64,000 nucleotides of DNA from assembly GCF_026341515.1 (NCBI RefSeq), contig NZ_JAPEOK010000001.1, positions 7,378,001 to 7,442,000 on the forward strand. Direction: 5' to 3'. Shown piece after piece: positions 9,399-17,896 of this stretch (position 1 is its first letter; the number at the start of each line of letters is the position of its first letter). This DNA is from Streptomyces sp. NBC_00878 (GTDB lineage: Bacteria > Actinomycetota > Actinomycetes > Streptomycetales > Streptomycetaceae). Under the pieces are notes generated by a model that was not told the DNA's origin, ran no database searches, and was given only the letters and a program-made list of their open reading frames with translations. Position numbers and translations under genes: made by a program.

Positions 9399-9412
9399 TG
9401 AAACGATCGGTC
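9399..9412. promoter_or_regulatory. TetR operator, autoregulatory copy
   Basis: TGAAACGATCGGTC, the exact inverse of the site at 8603-8616, 22 bases upstream of the TetR start codon. Confidence 0.75.
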
Positions 9413-9435
9413 AAGATGAGATCCGGTGAGCGTGC

Positions 9436-9795
9436 CTACCGCGCCCGCACCTCGTACGTCGCCACCTTTACCGTCTCGTCGTCCAGGCACTGGCCCGACT
9501 CCAGGTCGAAACGCTGCTTGAGGAGTGGTGAGGCGACGAACGGGCGGCCCTGGTGGGTGCCCGTGAGCCCGCGGGAGAGGACGGCCGCACCGGAGAACGG
9601 GTCGCGGTTGTCGATCGCGTACATCTCGCCCGCGCGGTCCCTGAAGAGCGCGACCTGGCGGCCGTCCGGGAGCAGCGCCGCCACCCCGCGGCCGGGGGTC
9701 AGTACGGAGAGGTCGCAGACCGTGAACCAGCCGTCCGTCAGCTGGAGTTGGACCGTGGTGGTGGTCGTCGTGGTCGTCTCGGGGGCCAGGGTCAT
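9436..9795 (-). CDS. nirD: Nitrite reductase small subunit NirD
   Basis: Small subunit of assimilatory NAD(P)H nitrite reductase, with a Rieske-like fold, 119 residues. The body DLSVLTPGRGVAALL, a DRAGEMYAIDNRDPF segment and the SPLLKQRFDLESGQC tail are typical of NirD. As usual for this subunit, the Rieske cluster ligands are absent. An N-terminal run of Thr (TTTTTTTT) is unusual. ATG at 9795 overlaps the nirB stop as ATGA, so the subunits are made together. Confidence 0.93.
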   Translation of the reverse strand: MTLAPETTTTTTTTVQLQLTDGWFTVCDLSVLTPGRGVAALLPDGRQVALFRDRAGEMYAIDNRDPFSGAAVLSRGLTGTHQGRPFVASPLLKQRFDLESGQCLDDETVKVATYEVRAR

Positions 9796-12416
9796 CGCTG
9801 GGCGCTTCCTTCCAGGGGACGTGTGCCGATGGTCAGCAGCGGCAGGTCGGGCTTGATCTGGTCGCGCTCGGGGACGAAGCCGACAACCGGGTCGGGGGTG
9901 TCCGGCGCGTTCACGAAGGAGACGAAGCGGGACAGCTTCTCCGGGTCGTTGATGGTCTCGGCCCACTCGTCGCGGTAGCCCGCGACATGCGCCGCCATCA
10001 GGGACTCCAGCTCCTCGCAGATGCCCAGCGAGTCCTCCACGACCACCTCGCGGATGTGGTCGAGCCCGCCGGGGATCCGCTCCAGCCAGGTCGAGGTGCG
10101 CTCCAGGCGGTCGGCCGTGCGGATGTAGAACATCAGGAAACGGTCGATCAGGCGGATCAGTTCGGCGTCCGAGAGGTCCTGGGCGAGGAGGTCGGCGTGG
10201 CGCGGGGTGGCGCCGCCGTTGCCGCCGACGTACAGGTTCCAGCCGTTCGCGGTGGCGATGATGCCGAAGTCCTTCGACTGGGCCTCGGCGCACTCGCGGG
10301 CGCACCCGGAGACCGCCGACTTGAGCTTGTGCGGGGAGCGCAGACCCCGGTAGCGCAGCTCCAGGTCGATCGCCATCCGTACCGAGTCCTGGACGCCGTA
10401 CCGGCACCAGGTCTGCCCGACACAGGACTTGACCGTCCGCAGCGACTTTCCGTACGCGTGCCCGGACTCGAAGCCCGCGTCCACCAACCGGGCCCAGATC
10501 AGCGGCAGTTGTTCGACGCGCGCGCCGAACATGTCGATCCGCTGACCGCCGGTGATCTTCGTGTAGAGGCCGAAGTCCCGGGCCACCTCGCCGATCACGA
10601 TGAGCTTCTCGGGGGTGATCTCGCCGCCGGGGATGCGCGGCACGATCGAATAGGAGCCGTTCTTCTGGAGGTTGGCGAGGAAGTGGTCGTTGGTGTCCTG
10701 GAGCGAGGCCTGCTCGCCGTCCAGGACATAGCCGTTGGCGCCGATCGTGGGCGCCAGCGAGGCGATGATCGAGCCGACCGTGGGCTTGCAGATCTCGCAG
10801 CCGTCGCCGCCGCGCGCGTTCTCGCGGCCGTAGCGGTCCAGGAGTTGCCGGTACGAGGTGATGCGCAGGGCGAGGACGATCTCGTACAGCTCCTCGCGGG
10901 TCTGGGCGAAGCAGCCGCACAGGCCCTTGTCGACCTCGATGCCGCTCGCCTCCAGCTCGGAGGTGACCAGCTGGCCGAGAACCTTGACGCAACTCCCGCA
11001 GCCCGTACCGGCCTTGGTGCACTTCTTCACCTCGGGCACCGTCGTGCACTCGTGGTCGGTGACCGCGCCGCGGATCGCGCCCTTGGTGACGTTGTGGCAG
11101 GAGCAGATGATCGCCTCGTCCGGCAGCGCGGACGGACCGAGCTGGACGGACGCGCCGGCGCCGGCCGGGAGGACCAGCTGCTCCGGGGAGACCGGCGGGA
11201 CCGAGCCGGTGAACGCGCGCAGCGTGCCGTACGCCTCCGCGTCGCCGACCAGGATGCCGCCGAGCAGCTCGCCGTTCCGGCCGATGACCAGCTTCTTGTA
11301 CGTACCGGAGCGGGAGTCCGAGTAGACGACGTCGAGGCAGTCCTCGGCCGTGCCGTGCGCGTCGCCGAAGGACGCCACGTCCACGCCGAGCAGCTTCAGC
11401 TTGGTGGACAGGTCGGCGCCGGTGAACGACAACTGCTCGCTCTCGTCGGCGGCGATGGACGTGGTGGCCGAGATGGCCGCGGCGGCCGTCTCGGCCTGCT
11501 CGTAGCCGGGCGCGACCAGGCCGTACACCCGGCCGTCCGACGCGAGCGCGCACTCGCCGATCGCGAACACGTGCGGGTCGTTGACGGTCCGGCACTGCTC
11601 GTCGACCGTGATGCCGCCGCGCTCGCCGACCGTCAGACCGCAGTCGCGGGCGAGCTGGTCGCGGGGGCGGACACCGGCCGAGAACACCACCAGGTCGGTG
11701 GCGAGCTCGGAGCCGTCGGACAGCTTCATGCCGGTCACGGCGCCCGAGGCGTCCGTGACGATCTCCTGCGTACCCACTCCGGTGTGGACGCTCAGGCCCA
11801 TGTCCTCGATGGTGCGCAGCAGGGCCGCGCCACCGCCGTCGTCGACCTGCACCGGCATCAGGCGCGGCGCGAACTCCACGATGTGGGACGTGAGTCCGAG
11901 CCCCTTGAGCGCGCCCGCCGCCTCCAGTCCGAGCAGCCCGCCGCCGACCACGGCACCGGTCGTCGCCTTGGCCTTCGCGTACTCCTCGATCGCGAGCAGG
12001 TCCTCGATCGTGCGGTAGACGAAGCAGCCCTCGGCGTCCTTGTTCGGGACCGGCGGCACGAACGGGTACGAGCCGGTGGCCAGGACGAGCGTGTCGTAGT
12101 CAACTGTCAGGCCGGAGCGGGCCGTTACCCGCTTCGCGGCCCGGTCGACCGTTTCCGCCGGGTCGCCGACGTGCAGCTCGATTCCGTGGTCCTTGATGAA
12201 CTCCATGTCCGTCATGGACAGTTCCTCGGGCGTGGTGCCCGAGAAGTACGAGGTCAGCTGCACGCGGTCGTACGCGGGACGCGGCTCCTCGCACAGCACG
12301 ACCACGCGGTGTGTGGCGGTCAGGCCGCGCTCGGCGAGCGCTTCGAGGAAGCGCTGGCCGACCATGCCGTGGCCGACGAGCACGATCGTGGGGGTGGCCC
12401 CCAGGCTGGCGGTCAT
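9792..12416 (-). CDS. nirB: Nitrite reductase large subunit NirB
   Basis: Catalytic subunit of cytoplasmic NAD(P)H-dependent nitrite reductase, reducing nitrite to ammonium. The 874 residues run FAD/NAD module (first 400 residues, IVLVGHGMVGQRFLEAL), a BFD-like [2Fe-2S] domain near 434 (IICSCHNVTKGAI and later KAGTGCGSC), then siroheme and 4Fe-4S domains with cysteines in SCVGQTWCRYG (about 664) and SGCARECAEAQ (about 704). It starts directly after the upstream flavoprotein stop (TGAATG) and overlaps nirD. Confidence 0.96.
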   Translation of the reverse strand: MTASLGATPTIVLVGHGMVGQRFLEALAERGLTATHRVVVLCEEPRPAYDRVQLTSYFSGTTPEELSMTDMEFIKDHGIELHVGDPAETVDRAAKRVTARSGLTVDYDTLVLATGSYPFVPPVPNKDAEGCFVYRTIEDLLAIEEYAKAKATTGAVVGGGLLGLEAAGALKGLGLTSHIVEFAPRLMPVQVDDGGGAALLRTIEDMGLSVHTGVGTQEIVTDASGAVTGMKLSDGSELATDLVVFSAGVRPRDQLARDCGLTVGERGGITVDEQCRTVNDPHVFAIGECALASDGRVYGLVAPGYEQAETAAAAISATTSIAADESEQLSFTGADLSTKLKLLGVDVASFGDAHGTAEDCLDVVYSDSRSGTYKKLVIGRNGELLGGILVGDAEAYGTLRAFTGSVPPVSPEQLVLPAGAGASVQLGPSALPDEAIICSCHNVTKGAIRGAVTDHECTTVPEVKKCTKAGTGCGSCVKVLGQLVTSELEASGIEVDKGLCGCFAQTREELYEIVLALRITSYRQLLDRYGRENARGGDGCEICKPTVGSIIASLAPTIGANGYVLDGEQASLQDTNDHFLANLQKNGSYSIVPRIPGGEITPEKLIVIGEVARDFGLYTKITGGQRIDMFGARVEQLPLIWARLVDAGFESGHAYGKSLRTVKSCVGQTWCRYGVQDSVRMAIDLELRYRGLRSPHKLKSAVSGCARECAEAQSKDFGIIATANGWNLYVGGNGGATPRHADLLAQDLSDAELIRLIDRFLMFYIRTADRLERTSTWLERIPGGLDHIREVVVEDSLGICEELESLMAAHVAGYRDEWAETINDPEKLSRFVSFVNAPDTPDPVVGFVPERDQIKPDLPLLTIGTRPLEGSAQR

Positions 12417-13715
12417 TCAGGAGCCTCCATCGTTGGTGAGCAGGTGGAGCAGAGGGCCGCCGTCGGAGGGCAGCGGCTCTGCTCCCTCCCAGGCGCGCGC
12501 GAGCGCGCCGACGGTGCCGAGCTCGCCGACGAGCACCCCGCCGACCAGGCGGTCGTCGCGGACGACGACCTTGCGGTACGTGCCGCGGGTGGCGTCGGCG
12601 AGCTGGATGACGTCGTCGCCGGGGCGCGGGGTGTGCTCCCCGAAGGCGGCGAGGTCGAGCGGGGTGCCGGAGGCGAGGGCGGGGCGGGTGAGGGTGAGCC
12701 GGGTGAGGGCTCGGGTGCCGGTGTAGCCCGCGGGAGCCCTGGTCGCATCCGCGTAGGCGTTGCCGTCCGCGTCCGCGACTGCGTCCGCATTCGCGCCCCG
12801 GTTCCCTCCGGCCAGCAACTCGGCCAGGACATCGGCCTGTTCGAGGGCGGGCGCGGCGAGACCGTAGACGTTTCCGTCGTGCTGCGCGCAGTCGCCGATG
12901 GCCCGGATGTGCGGGTCGGAGGTGCGCAGTTGGTCGTCGACGATGACGCCCTTGTGCACGGCGAGGCCCGCGTCCTGGGCGAGGCCCACGCGCGGGTGCA
13001 CCCCGCAGGCCAGGACCACCAGGTCGGCGTCGAGCGTGTACCCGTCGGCCATCGCGACCGAGCGGACCGCGCCGTCGACGCAGCGCACATCGCGCACCCG
13101 GCACTCGGTGTGCACCTCGACGCCGAGGTCCTTGAGGTGCCGGAGCACCAACTTGGATGCGGACGGGTCGAGTTGACGCTCCATCAGCCGTTCGGACTGC
13201 TGGGCCAGCACTACCTGCGCCCCGCGCTCGGCGAGGGCACGGGCCGCCGAGACACCGAGCAGGCCGCCGCCGATGACGACGGCCCGGGAGTCGTGCCGTA
13301 CGGCCTCGGACAGGCCAAGGCAGTCGTCCATCGTGCGGAACGCGTGGACGCCCGCGGGCAGTTCGTGCCGGTCAGGGCCGAACAGGCCGCGCAGGGGCGG
13401 AAGGACCGGGTTCGAACCGGTGGCCAGGACCAGCGTGTCGTATGCGATCACCGATCCGTCGGCGAAGTGCACCTGCCGCTCCGCGCGGTCGATGTGCACC
13501 GCCCGGCCGCGGGTCAGCCGCTCGGGCGTCGGCAGCGCGATGACCTCGGGGGCGTACCGCCCGGCCAGGACCTCCGCGAGCAGGACCCGGTTGTAGGGGG
13601 TGTGCTCCTCGTCACCGACGAGCACGGCGGACACACCGAGCTCTCCGAGCCTGCGGGCGAGCCGTACGCCCGCGAGGCCGGCGCCGATCACCACCACACG
13701 CGTTTTCGAGGTCAT
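12417..13715 (-). CDS. NasB-like FAD/NAD(P) oxidoreductase of nitrate assimilation
   Basis: Flavoprotein of 432 residues related to the N-terminal third of NirB. It has the FAD site VVVIGAGLAGVRLARRL at the N-terminus, the NAD site AVVIGGGLLGVSAARAL near 145, and the FAD-closing IRAIGDCAQHDGNVYGLA. First gene of the transcript with nirB and nirD, with no gap to nirB. It probably passes electrons from NAD(P)H to the nitrate reductase NasA encoded at 47703-49910, which has no reductase domain of its own. A small Ala/Asp repeat (ADAVADADGNAYADA) near residue 305 is encoded by a degenerate repeat. Confidence 0.85.
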   Translation of the reverse strand: MTSKTRVVVIGAGLAGVRLARRLGELGVSAVLVGDEEHTPYNRVLLAEVLAGRYAPEVIALPTPERLTRGRAVHIDRAERQVHFADGSVIAYDTLVLATGSNPVLPPLRGLFGPDRHELPAGVHAFRTMDDCLGLSEAVRHDSRAVVIGGGLLGVSAARALAERGAQVVLAQQSERLMERQLDPSASKLVLRHLKDLGVEVHTECRVRDVRCVDGAVRSVAMADGYTLDADLVVLACGVHPRVGLAQDAGLAVHKGVIVDDQLRTSDPHIRAIGDCAQHDGNVYGLAAPALEQADVLAELLAGGNRGANADAVADADGNAYADATRAPAGYTGTRALTRLTLTRPALASGTPLDLAAFGEHTPRPGDDVIQLADATRGTYRKVVVRDDRLVGGVLVGELGTVGALARAWEGAEPLPSDGGPLLHLLTNDGGS

Positions 13716-13776
13716 GCATCGCAGCGTGCGGTGCCGGTGTTACCCGGTCGCATCACCACTGTTTCCCGCGGGGAAC
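13716..13776 (-). promoter_or_regulatory. Leader of the nitrite operon, shared with nasA
   Basis: On the + strand, CAGCGTGCG (13722-13730) and GTGTTAC (13737-13743) occur at exactly the distances from the start codon seen upstream of nasA (49917 and 49932). Pentamers GTTAC, GCATC, GTTTC and GGAAC follow at 11-base steps (13739, 13750, 13761, 13772). That resembles the GlnR box pattern GTnAC-n6-GAAAC with mismatches. GlnR and NnaR are the known regulators of these genes in Streptomyces; which of them would bind here is not decided. Confidence 0.55.
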
Positions 13777-13963
13777 GCTGCCCTCAGCGGGGGCGGGGCG
13801 GGGATGTGAGGGTTTTCGGCGGGCGGGGAGAGGGCGCTGTGAGTCGGTGGGGCGACTCGGCCAGGGGCCGCCGAGGACCTGGTGAGGGCATGACGGGGGC
13901 ATGACGGGGCCTGGTGGGGGCCTGGCGGGCCGGGCCGGGCCGGGTCGGGTGGGTCCGGCCTGA

Positions 13964-14446
13964 GGTGCGGATGAAGGCAAGTGGGTTCTCGTCGTCGGCG
14001 CCCTGTCCGTGACCACGCTGGGGTTGTGGGTGCTGGCACTGACCGTACGGGGCACGCTCGCACTCGGGTCGGCCCAACGGGCCCTGGCCCGACGGCTGTT
14101 GGGCCTGGAGATCGAAAAACCGCCGACGCCTCCCGCCCAGGGGGTTCTCGGCAGGCGGCGGGCCCTGCTCCTCGGCCGGACCGGATGGCGGGCCGTCGGC
14201 TGCGCGCTGGGCACACCCTTCACGGCCATCCTCGGATACGTGGCGCTGCTGGGCACGTACGCGTACGGAGCCCAACTCGCCCTGCACCCGCTGCTCAAGC
14301 GGTGGTCGGACGCGGCGGCGCGGCGAATCGGCGTGGGCTCCGGGCTCACCGGCCTGCTGACCCGCGTACGGACCGTCGACGGCACGCTCACCTGCGACAG
14401 CCCGCCGGCAGGGCCTACGGTGGTCACGGTCGAACTGCCGTACTGA
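13964..14446 (+). pseudogene. Sensor kinase with internal deletion (kinase domains lost)
   Basis: Reading frame open from 13964; GTG 14009 is the first plausible start. The first 100 residues match the membrane 'sensor' domain of actinobacterial NarL-type kinases: two hydrophobic segments, then ALARRLLGLEIEKPPTP. The last 30 residues (GSGLTGLLTRV then GTLTCDSPPAG) match the end of a kinase ATPase domain, the G2 box and final strand. Everything between, including the phospho-His helix, N-box and G1 box, is missing, yet the frame is preserved. It sits directly before a NarL-type regulator, where such kinases normally lie. The product cannot phosphorylate; it may be a relic or a membrane-only protein. 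Confidence 0.65.
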
Positions 14447-14519
14447 GCCGCCGAAGTCCCATACTGAAGTCCCATACCGAGCCGCCGTACCGAACTGCCT
14501 TACTGATCACGGGGGTCAG

Positions 14520-15179
14520 ATGCGCGTCGTCATCGCCGAGGACTCCGCCCTCCTGCGCGACGGGCTGGCCCAGCTCCTCCAGTTGCGGGGCGTCGAGGTC
14601 GCCGCGGCCGTCGGGGACGCCGACGCGCTGCTCGCCGCCGTGGCCGAGCACCGCCCGGACGCCGCCGTCGTCGACATCCGGCTGCCGCCGACCCAGACGG
14701 ACGAGGGGCTCCGGGCCGCCGTACGCCTGCGCGCGGACCACCCCGGCACGGGCGTGCTGATCTTCTCCCAGTACGTCGAGACGAAGTACGCCGCACAGCT
14801 CCTGGGCACCAACCCGGGCGGCGTCGGCTACCTGCTCAAGGAACGGGTCGTCGACATCGGGGAGTTCGTGGACGCGCTGGAACGGGTCGCCGCCGGCGGC
14901 ACCGCCCTCGACCCCGAGGTCGTCGCACAGCTCTTCGGCGCCGGCCGCCGCGCGACCGCCCTGGACACCCTCACGCCCCGCGAACGCGAGGTGCTCGCCC
15001 TGATGGCCGAGGGCCGTACGAACCACGGCATCGCCACGTCCTTCACCGTCTCCGAGCGAGCCGTCGAGAAGCACATCGCCAACATCTTCACCAAGCTCGG
15101 CCTGATGCCCTCCGACACGGGAAACCGCCGGGTGCTGGCGGTCCTGCGCTACTTGGAAACGGCGAGCCGAACCCCGTAG
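14520..15179 (+). CDS. NarL/LuxR-family response regulator
   Basis: Response regulator of 219 residues. Receiver: E8/D9, phospho-acceptor in AAVVDIRLPP at about residue 52, and the conserved Lys in YLLKERV. C-terminal LuxR-type helix-turn-helix: LTPREREVLALMAEG, then SERAVEKHIANIFTKLGL. Both output and phosphorylation residues look intact, but the partner kinase directly upstream has lost its catalytic core, so the regulator may be an orphan or served by another kinase. Between the two genes, 14428-14510 holds degenerate copies of the upstream gene's 3' end (GAACTGCCGTACTGA and GAACTGCCTTACTGA). Confidence 0.92.
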   Translation: MRVVIAEDSALLRDGLAQLLQLRGVEVAAAVGDADALLAAVAEHRPDAAVVDIRLPPTQTDEGLRAAVRLRADHPGTGVLIFSQYVETKYAAQLLGTNPGGVGYLLKERVVDIGEFVDALERVAAGGTALDPEVVAQLFGAGRRATALDTLTPREREVLALMAEGRTNHGIATSFTVSERAVEKHIANIFTKLGLMPSDTGNRRVLAVLRYLETASRTP

Positions 15180-15263
15180 CCCACTGGCGTGGAACCTCTG
15201 AAGATCCTCAAGGTTCCCAGGATCCGTGGACGGCACATCTACCTCGTCCCTAGGGTCGCGATC

Positions 15264-16049
15264 ATGCCCGACATATCGCTGACCATGGTCGTTGCCCTGT
15301 GCCTGGCCGCTCTCGCGGCGGGCTGGATCGACGCGGTGGTGGGCGGCGGCGGCCTCCTGCTGCTCCCCGTGCTGCTGCTCGGCCTGCCGAACTCGGGATC
15401 GGCCGCCCAGTACGCCCTCGGCACCAACAAGGCCGTGGCGATCGTCGGGACCACGGGCGCGGCGGTGACGTACGCGCGCAAGGCGCCGGTGGACGTCGGC
15501 ACGGCCGTACGGATCGGCCTCGCGGCGCTCGCCGGATCCACGGCCGGCGCGTTCGTCGCCGCCGGGATGAGCACCGATGTGCTGAAGCCGGTGGTCATGG
15601 TCGTCCTGCTCGGCGTCGGCACCTTCGTGATCCTGCGGCCCGCGTTCGGTACGGCGCCCTCGACCGAGCCCGTGTCCCCGCGCCGCGTCCTCGCCGCGAT
15701 CGGGCTCGCGGGCCTCGGCATCGGCTTCTACGACGGACTCATCGGCCCCGGCACGGGAACGTTCCTCGTCCTCGCCCTCACCGCGCTGCTGCACCTCGAC
15801 CTGGTGACCGCCTCCGCCACCGCGAAGATCGTCAACTGCTGCACCAACGCGGGAGCGCTCGCGATGTTCGCCTGGCAGGGCACGGTGTACTGGCAGCTGG
15901 CGGCCCTGATGGCCGTCTTCAACCTGGTCGGCGGGACGGTCGGGGCGCACACCGCGCTCAAGAAGGGCAGCGGTTTCGTCAGGATCGTGCTGCTGACGGT
16001 GGTCTTCGCGCTGGTGGCGAACCTGGCGTACCAGCAGTGGCTGGCATAG
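15264..16049 (+). CDS. TSUP (TauE/SafE) family permease
   Basis: Integral membrane protein of 261 residues with about eight hydrophobic segments arranged as two halves. The first half carries GWIDAVVGGGGLLLLPVLL and ALGTNKAVAIVGT; the second carries GIGFYDGLIGPGTGTFLVLAL and ATAKIVNCCTNAG. These are the family repeats of sulfite/organosulfonate exporters. ATG 15264 was chosen because the first membrane segment begins right after it; a longer frame adds only a charged, non-homologous tail. Substrate unknown. The following 80 bases (16050-16131) are a degenerate GGCCGGTG/GGAGGC-type repeat. Confidence 0.88.
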   Translation: MPDISLTMVVALCLAALAAGWIDAVVGGGGLLLLPVLLLGLPNSGSAAQYALGTNKAVAIVGTTGAAVTYARKAPVDVGTAVRIGLAALAGSTAGAFVAAGMSTDVLKPVVMVVLLGVGTFVILRPAFGTAPSTEPVSPRRVLAAIGLAGLGIGFYDGLIGPGTGTFLVLALTALLHLDLVTASATAKIVNCCTNAGALAMFAWQGTVYWQLAALMAVFNLVGGTVGAHTALKKGSGFVRIVLLTVVFALVANLAYQQWLA

Positions 16050-16131
16050 AGGCCGGTGCGGGGGCCGGTATGGAGGCCTGCGCAGGGGCTGGCACAGCGG
16101 TCGGCGTAGAGGCAGTCATGGCCGTCGGCTT

Positions 16132-16764
16132 CTACCGGCTGCCCGTCAGGTGGGCGAAGACGACCACGTTGCTCTGGTAGCCCGTCACCTCCGAGAAGCT
16201 GCCGCCGCAGGTGATGACGCGCAGCTCCGGGCGGCGCGCGGCCCCGTACACCTTCTCGTCCGGAAAGTCCCGGGCGTCGTACGCCTCGACCGCGTCGACC
16301 GAGAAGAGGGCGACCGTGCCGTCGCGGCGCCCGACCTCGATCGTGCTGCCCTTCTTCAGGGCGCCGAGCCGGTAGAAGACGGCGGGCCCTTCGGCGTTGT
16401 CGACATGGCCGGCGACGATCGCGGTACCCGTCTGGCCCGGCGCGGTACCGGCCTCGTACCAGCCCGCGAGGTTCTTCCGGTCGGCCGGCGGTATGCCGAG
16501 GCTGCCCTGCGGGGTGAGGCCGAGGCCCAGGAGGGGGGCGTCCACCCGGATCGAGGGGATACGGATGCGGTCGGGCGGGACGGGCGGCAGCGCGGGGGCC
16601 GCGGGCCGGTCCGAGTGAGCGTCCACGCGGGCGTCGGCGCGGGCCTGCGCGGCCGAGGGCTGCGGCGGGGCGTGCGTCGCGGCGCCGCTGCGCAGCAGCC
16701 AGGCGCCGGAGAGGAGGGCGACGAGGGTGACGGCGGCTATGGAGAGGGTGGCGAACCGGCGCAC
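16132..16764 (-). CDS. Class F sortase
   Basis: Membrane-anchored transpeptidase of 210 residues that attaches surface proteins to the cell wall. An N-terminal signal anchor (residues 5-25, SIAAVTLVALLSGAWLL) is followed by a Pro/Ala-rich spacer. In the sortase domain the catalytic His is in IVAGHVDN, the Cys in RVITCGG, and the Arg is expected near the C-terminus. Short length and IPSIRVDAPL are class F traits. The gene just upstream on the same strand encodes a probable surface protein, separated by a 14-bp tandem repeat; such pairs are common in Streptomyces. Confidence 0.9.
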   Translation of the reverse strand: MRRFATLSIAAVTLVALLSGAWLLRSGAATHAPPQPSAAQARADARVDAHSDRPAAPALPPVPPDRIRIPSIRVDAPLLGLGLTPQGSLGIPPADRKNLAGWYEAGTAPGQTGTAIVAGHVDNAEGPAVFYRLGALKKGSTIEVGRRDGTVALFSVDAVEAYDARDFPDEKVYGAARRPELRVITCGGSFSEVTGYQSNVVVFAHLTGSR

Positions 16765-16792
16765 GTATGCCTCCTCTCTGGATCCGGGCGTC

Positions 16793-16870
16793 TTTGATCC
16801 GCGGCCTCTGATCCGCGGCCTCTGATCCGCGGTCTCTGATCCGCGGTCTCTGATCCGCGGTCTCTGAGCC
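16793..16870. repeat. 14-bp tandem repeat, five units
   Basis: Unit TCTGATCCGCGGYC repeated five times (starts 16793, 16807, 16821, 16835, 16849) plus a partial sixth. It lies between the surface-protein gene and the sortase gene and could fold or vary in copy number. The period is not a multiple of three, unlike the coding repeats in this window. Confidence 0.9.
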
Positions 16871-16969
16871 TTGGGTCTGGTCCCGCGTCCCCCTCCGGGC
16901 CGCGAGGGGCGTCGGGCCAGGAGGGGGAGGGGACGGCGGTACCGGCGGACGGACAGCGGAGGGTGTCCG

Positions 16970-17572
16970 TCAGATCCCGTCGCCTCTCGCCCGGCGATGC
17001 AGGAGCCAGGTACCGCCCGCGGCGGCGACGGCCAGGGCCGCCACTCCTGCCGCGGTCTGCACGGGATCGGGGCCCAGTCCGCCGCCGACCCCCGTCTTCA
17101 CACTTCCTCGCGGGTGCACCTGCTGCCCGCTCTCGCGGGTGGAGGTGACCGTGACCACCAGGTCGCTCGCCATCCGCGTACCGCTACCGTTCGCACAGCG
17201 CGCGACGATCTCGTACGTGCCTGGCTGGGCGGACGCCGGCACCCGGAAGTGCCCGACCGCGTCGCCCTCGTGCGGGCTGGGCAGCAGCGTGAAGGCACCC
17301 GCGCCGACGGCTCCGGCGTCACCGGACACCGCGTCCACCGCACCGCACGCCGCCGTGTTGACGGTGACCTCGGCGCCCGGGGCGACAGAGGCCGGGTACA
17401 GCTCGATGGATCCTGATCCGATGGACCCCGATCCCATGGACCCCGATCCCATGGACCCCGATCCCATGGACCCCATATCGACATCGACGCCGTACGCGGG
17501 CGCGGCGGCGAGGCCCACCGCGGCGACGGCGACGGCGAGCGCGGTACCGGTCGGCGGACGGGCTGTGCGCAT
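16970..17572 (-). CDS. Secreted surface protein, probable sortase partner
   Basis: Protein of 200 residues with a signal peptide (residues 1-28, cleavage near APAYG). A Gly/Ser/Met repeat (GSMGSGSMGSG) follows, encoded by a 15-bp tandem repeat at 17408-17478. Next is an Ig-like domain with two cysteines (TAACGA and VARCANG), and a C-terminal membrane segment (QTAAGVAALAVAAAGGTWLL) ending in HRRARGDGI. No LPxTG is present; instead the tail begins VKTGVGGGLGPDPVQ. ATG 17572 is preceded by GGAGGAGC. It precedes the class F sortase on the same strand. Function of the extracellular domain is unknown. Confidence 0.75.
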   Translation of the reverse strand: MRTARPPTGTALAVAVAAVGLAAAPAYGVDVDMGSMGSGSMGSGSMGSGSIGSGSIELYPASVAPGAEVTVNTAACGAVDAVSGDAGAVGAGAFTLLPSPHEGDAVGHFRVPASAQPGTYEIVARCANGSGTRMASDLVVTVTSTRESGQQVHPRGSVKTGVGGGLGPDPVQTAAGVAALAVAAAGGTWLLHRRARGDGI

Positions 17573-17858
17573 CGTGCTTGCTCCTCCGAGGGGCACGACC
17601 CGCGGCACCCCCATGTGCCGCTGCGTCGATCACGCCCTGCCCTTCCGAGATAAGTGGCAGTCGGGGACACACGCCTCCTGATGAGGTGTCAGAAAGGATG
17701 TGAACTGATGCCGGGCGGGTGGTTCCGGCGGGCCGTCCGGGCATGTTTCGGCAGGTCACCGGCGTGTCGCCGCCGCATCGGCAAAAGAACCCGAAGAGAA
17801 CGGGCGACGCGTGTGAACGGGTGACCGGCTTTCCCGGGCGACCACCTGCCCGGCCGAC
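17573..17858. other. Intergenic region upstream of the SoxR box
   Basis: Divergent intergenic stretch between the surface-protein start and the FMN reductase promoter. Apart from the ribosome-binding site of the surface protein (near 17580) I see no gene, repeat or clear regulatory site in it. Confidence 0.5.
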
Positions 17859-17886
17859 TTGACCTGAAGTTTGGTTGAGGTATGAG
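17859..17886 (+). promoter_or_regulatory. SoxR-type box and promoter
   Basis: CCTGAAGTTTGGTTGAGG (17863-17880) is an imperfect inverted repeat close to the SoxR consensus CCTCAAG-n4-CTTGAGG. It lies between a -35 TTGACC (17859-17864) and a -10 TATGAG (17881-17886), where MerR-family activators bind. The predicted transcription start falls at about 17893-17897, at or just before the ATG, suggesting a leaderless message. Confidence 0.7.
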
Positions 17887-17896
17887 GCTGGGTCCC

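Noticed and set aside
9987..13904. Very long open frame on the plus strand opposite the nitrite operon
   Set aside because: It is an antisense shadow of nirB and the NasB-like gene. High GC leaves few stops, and its product has a repetitive Arg/Asp/Gly composition without domains.
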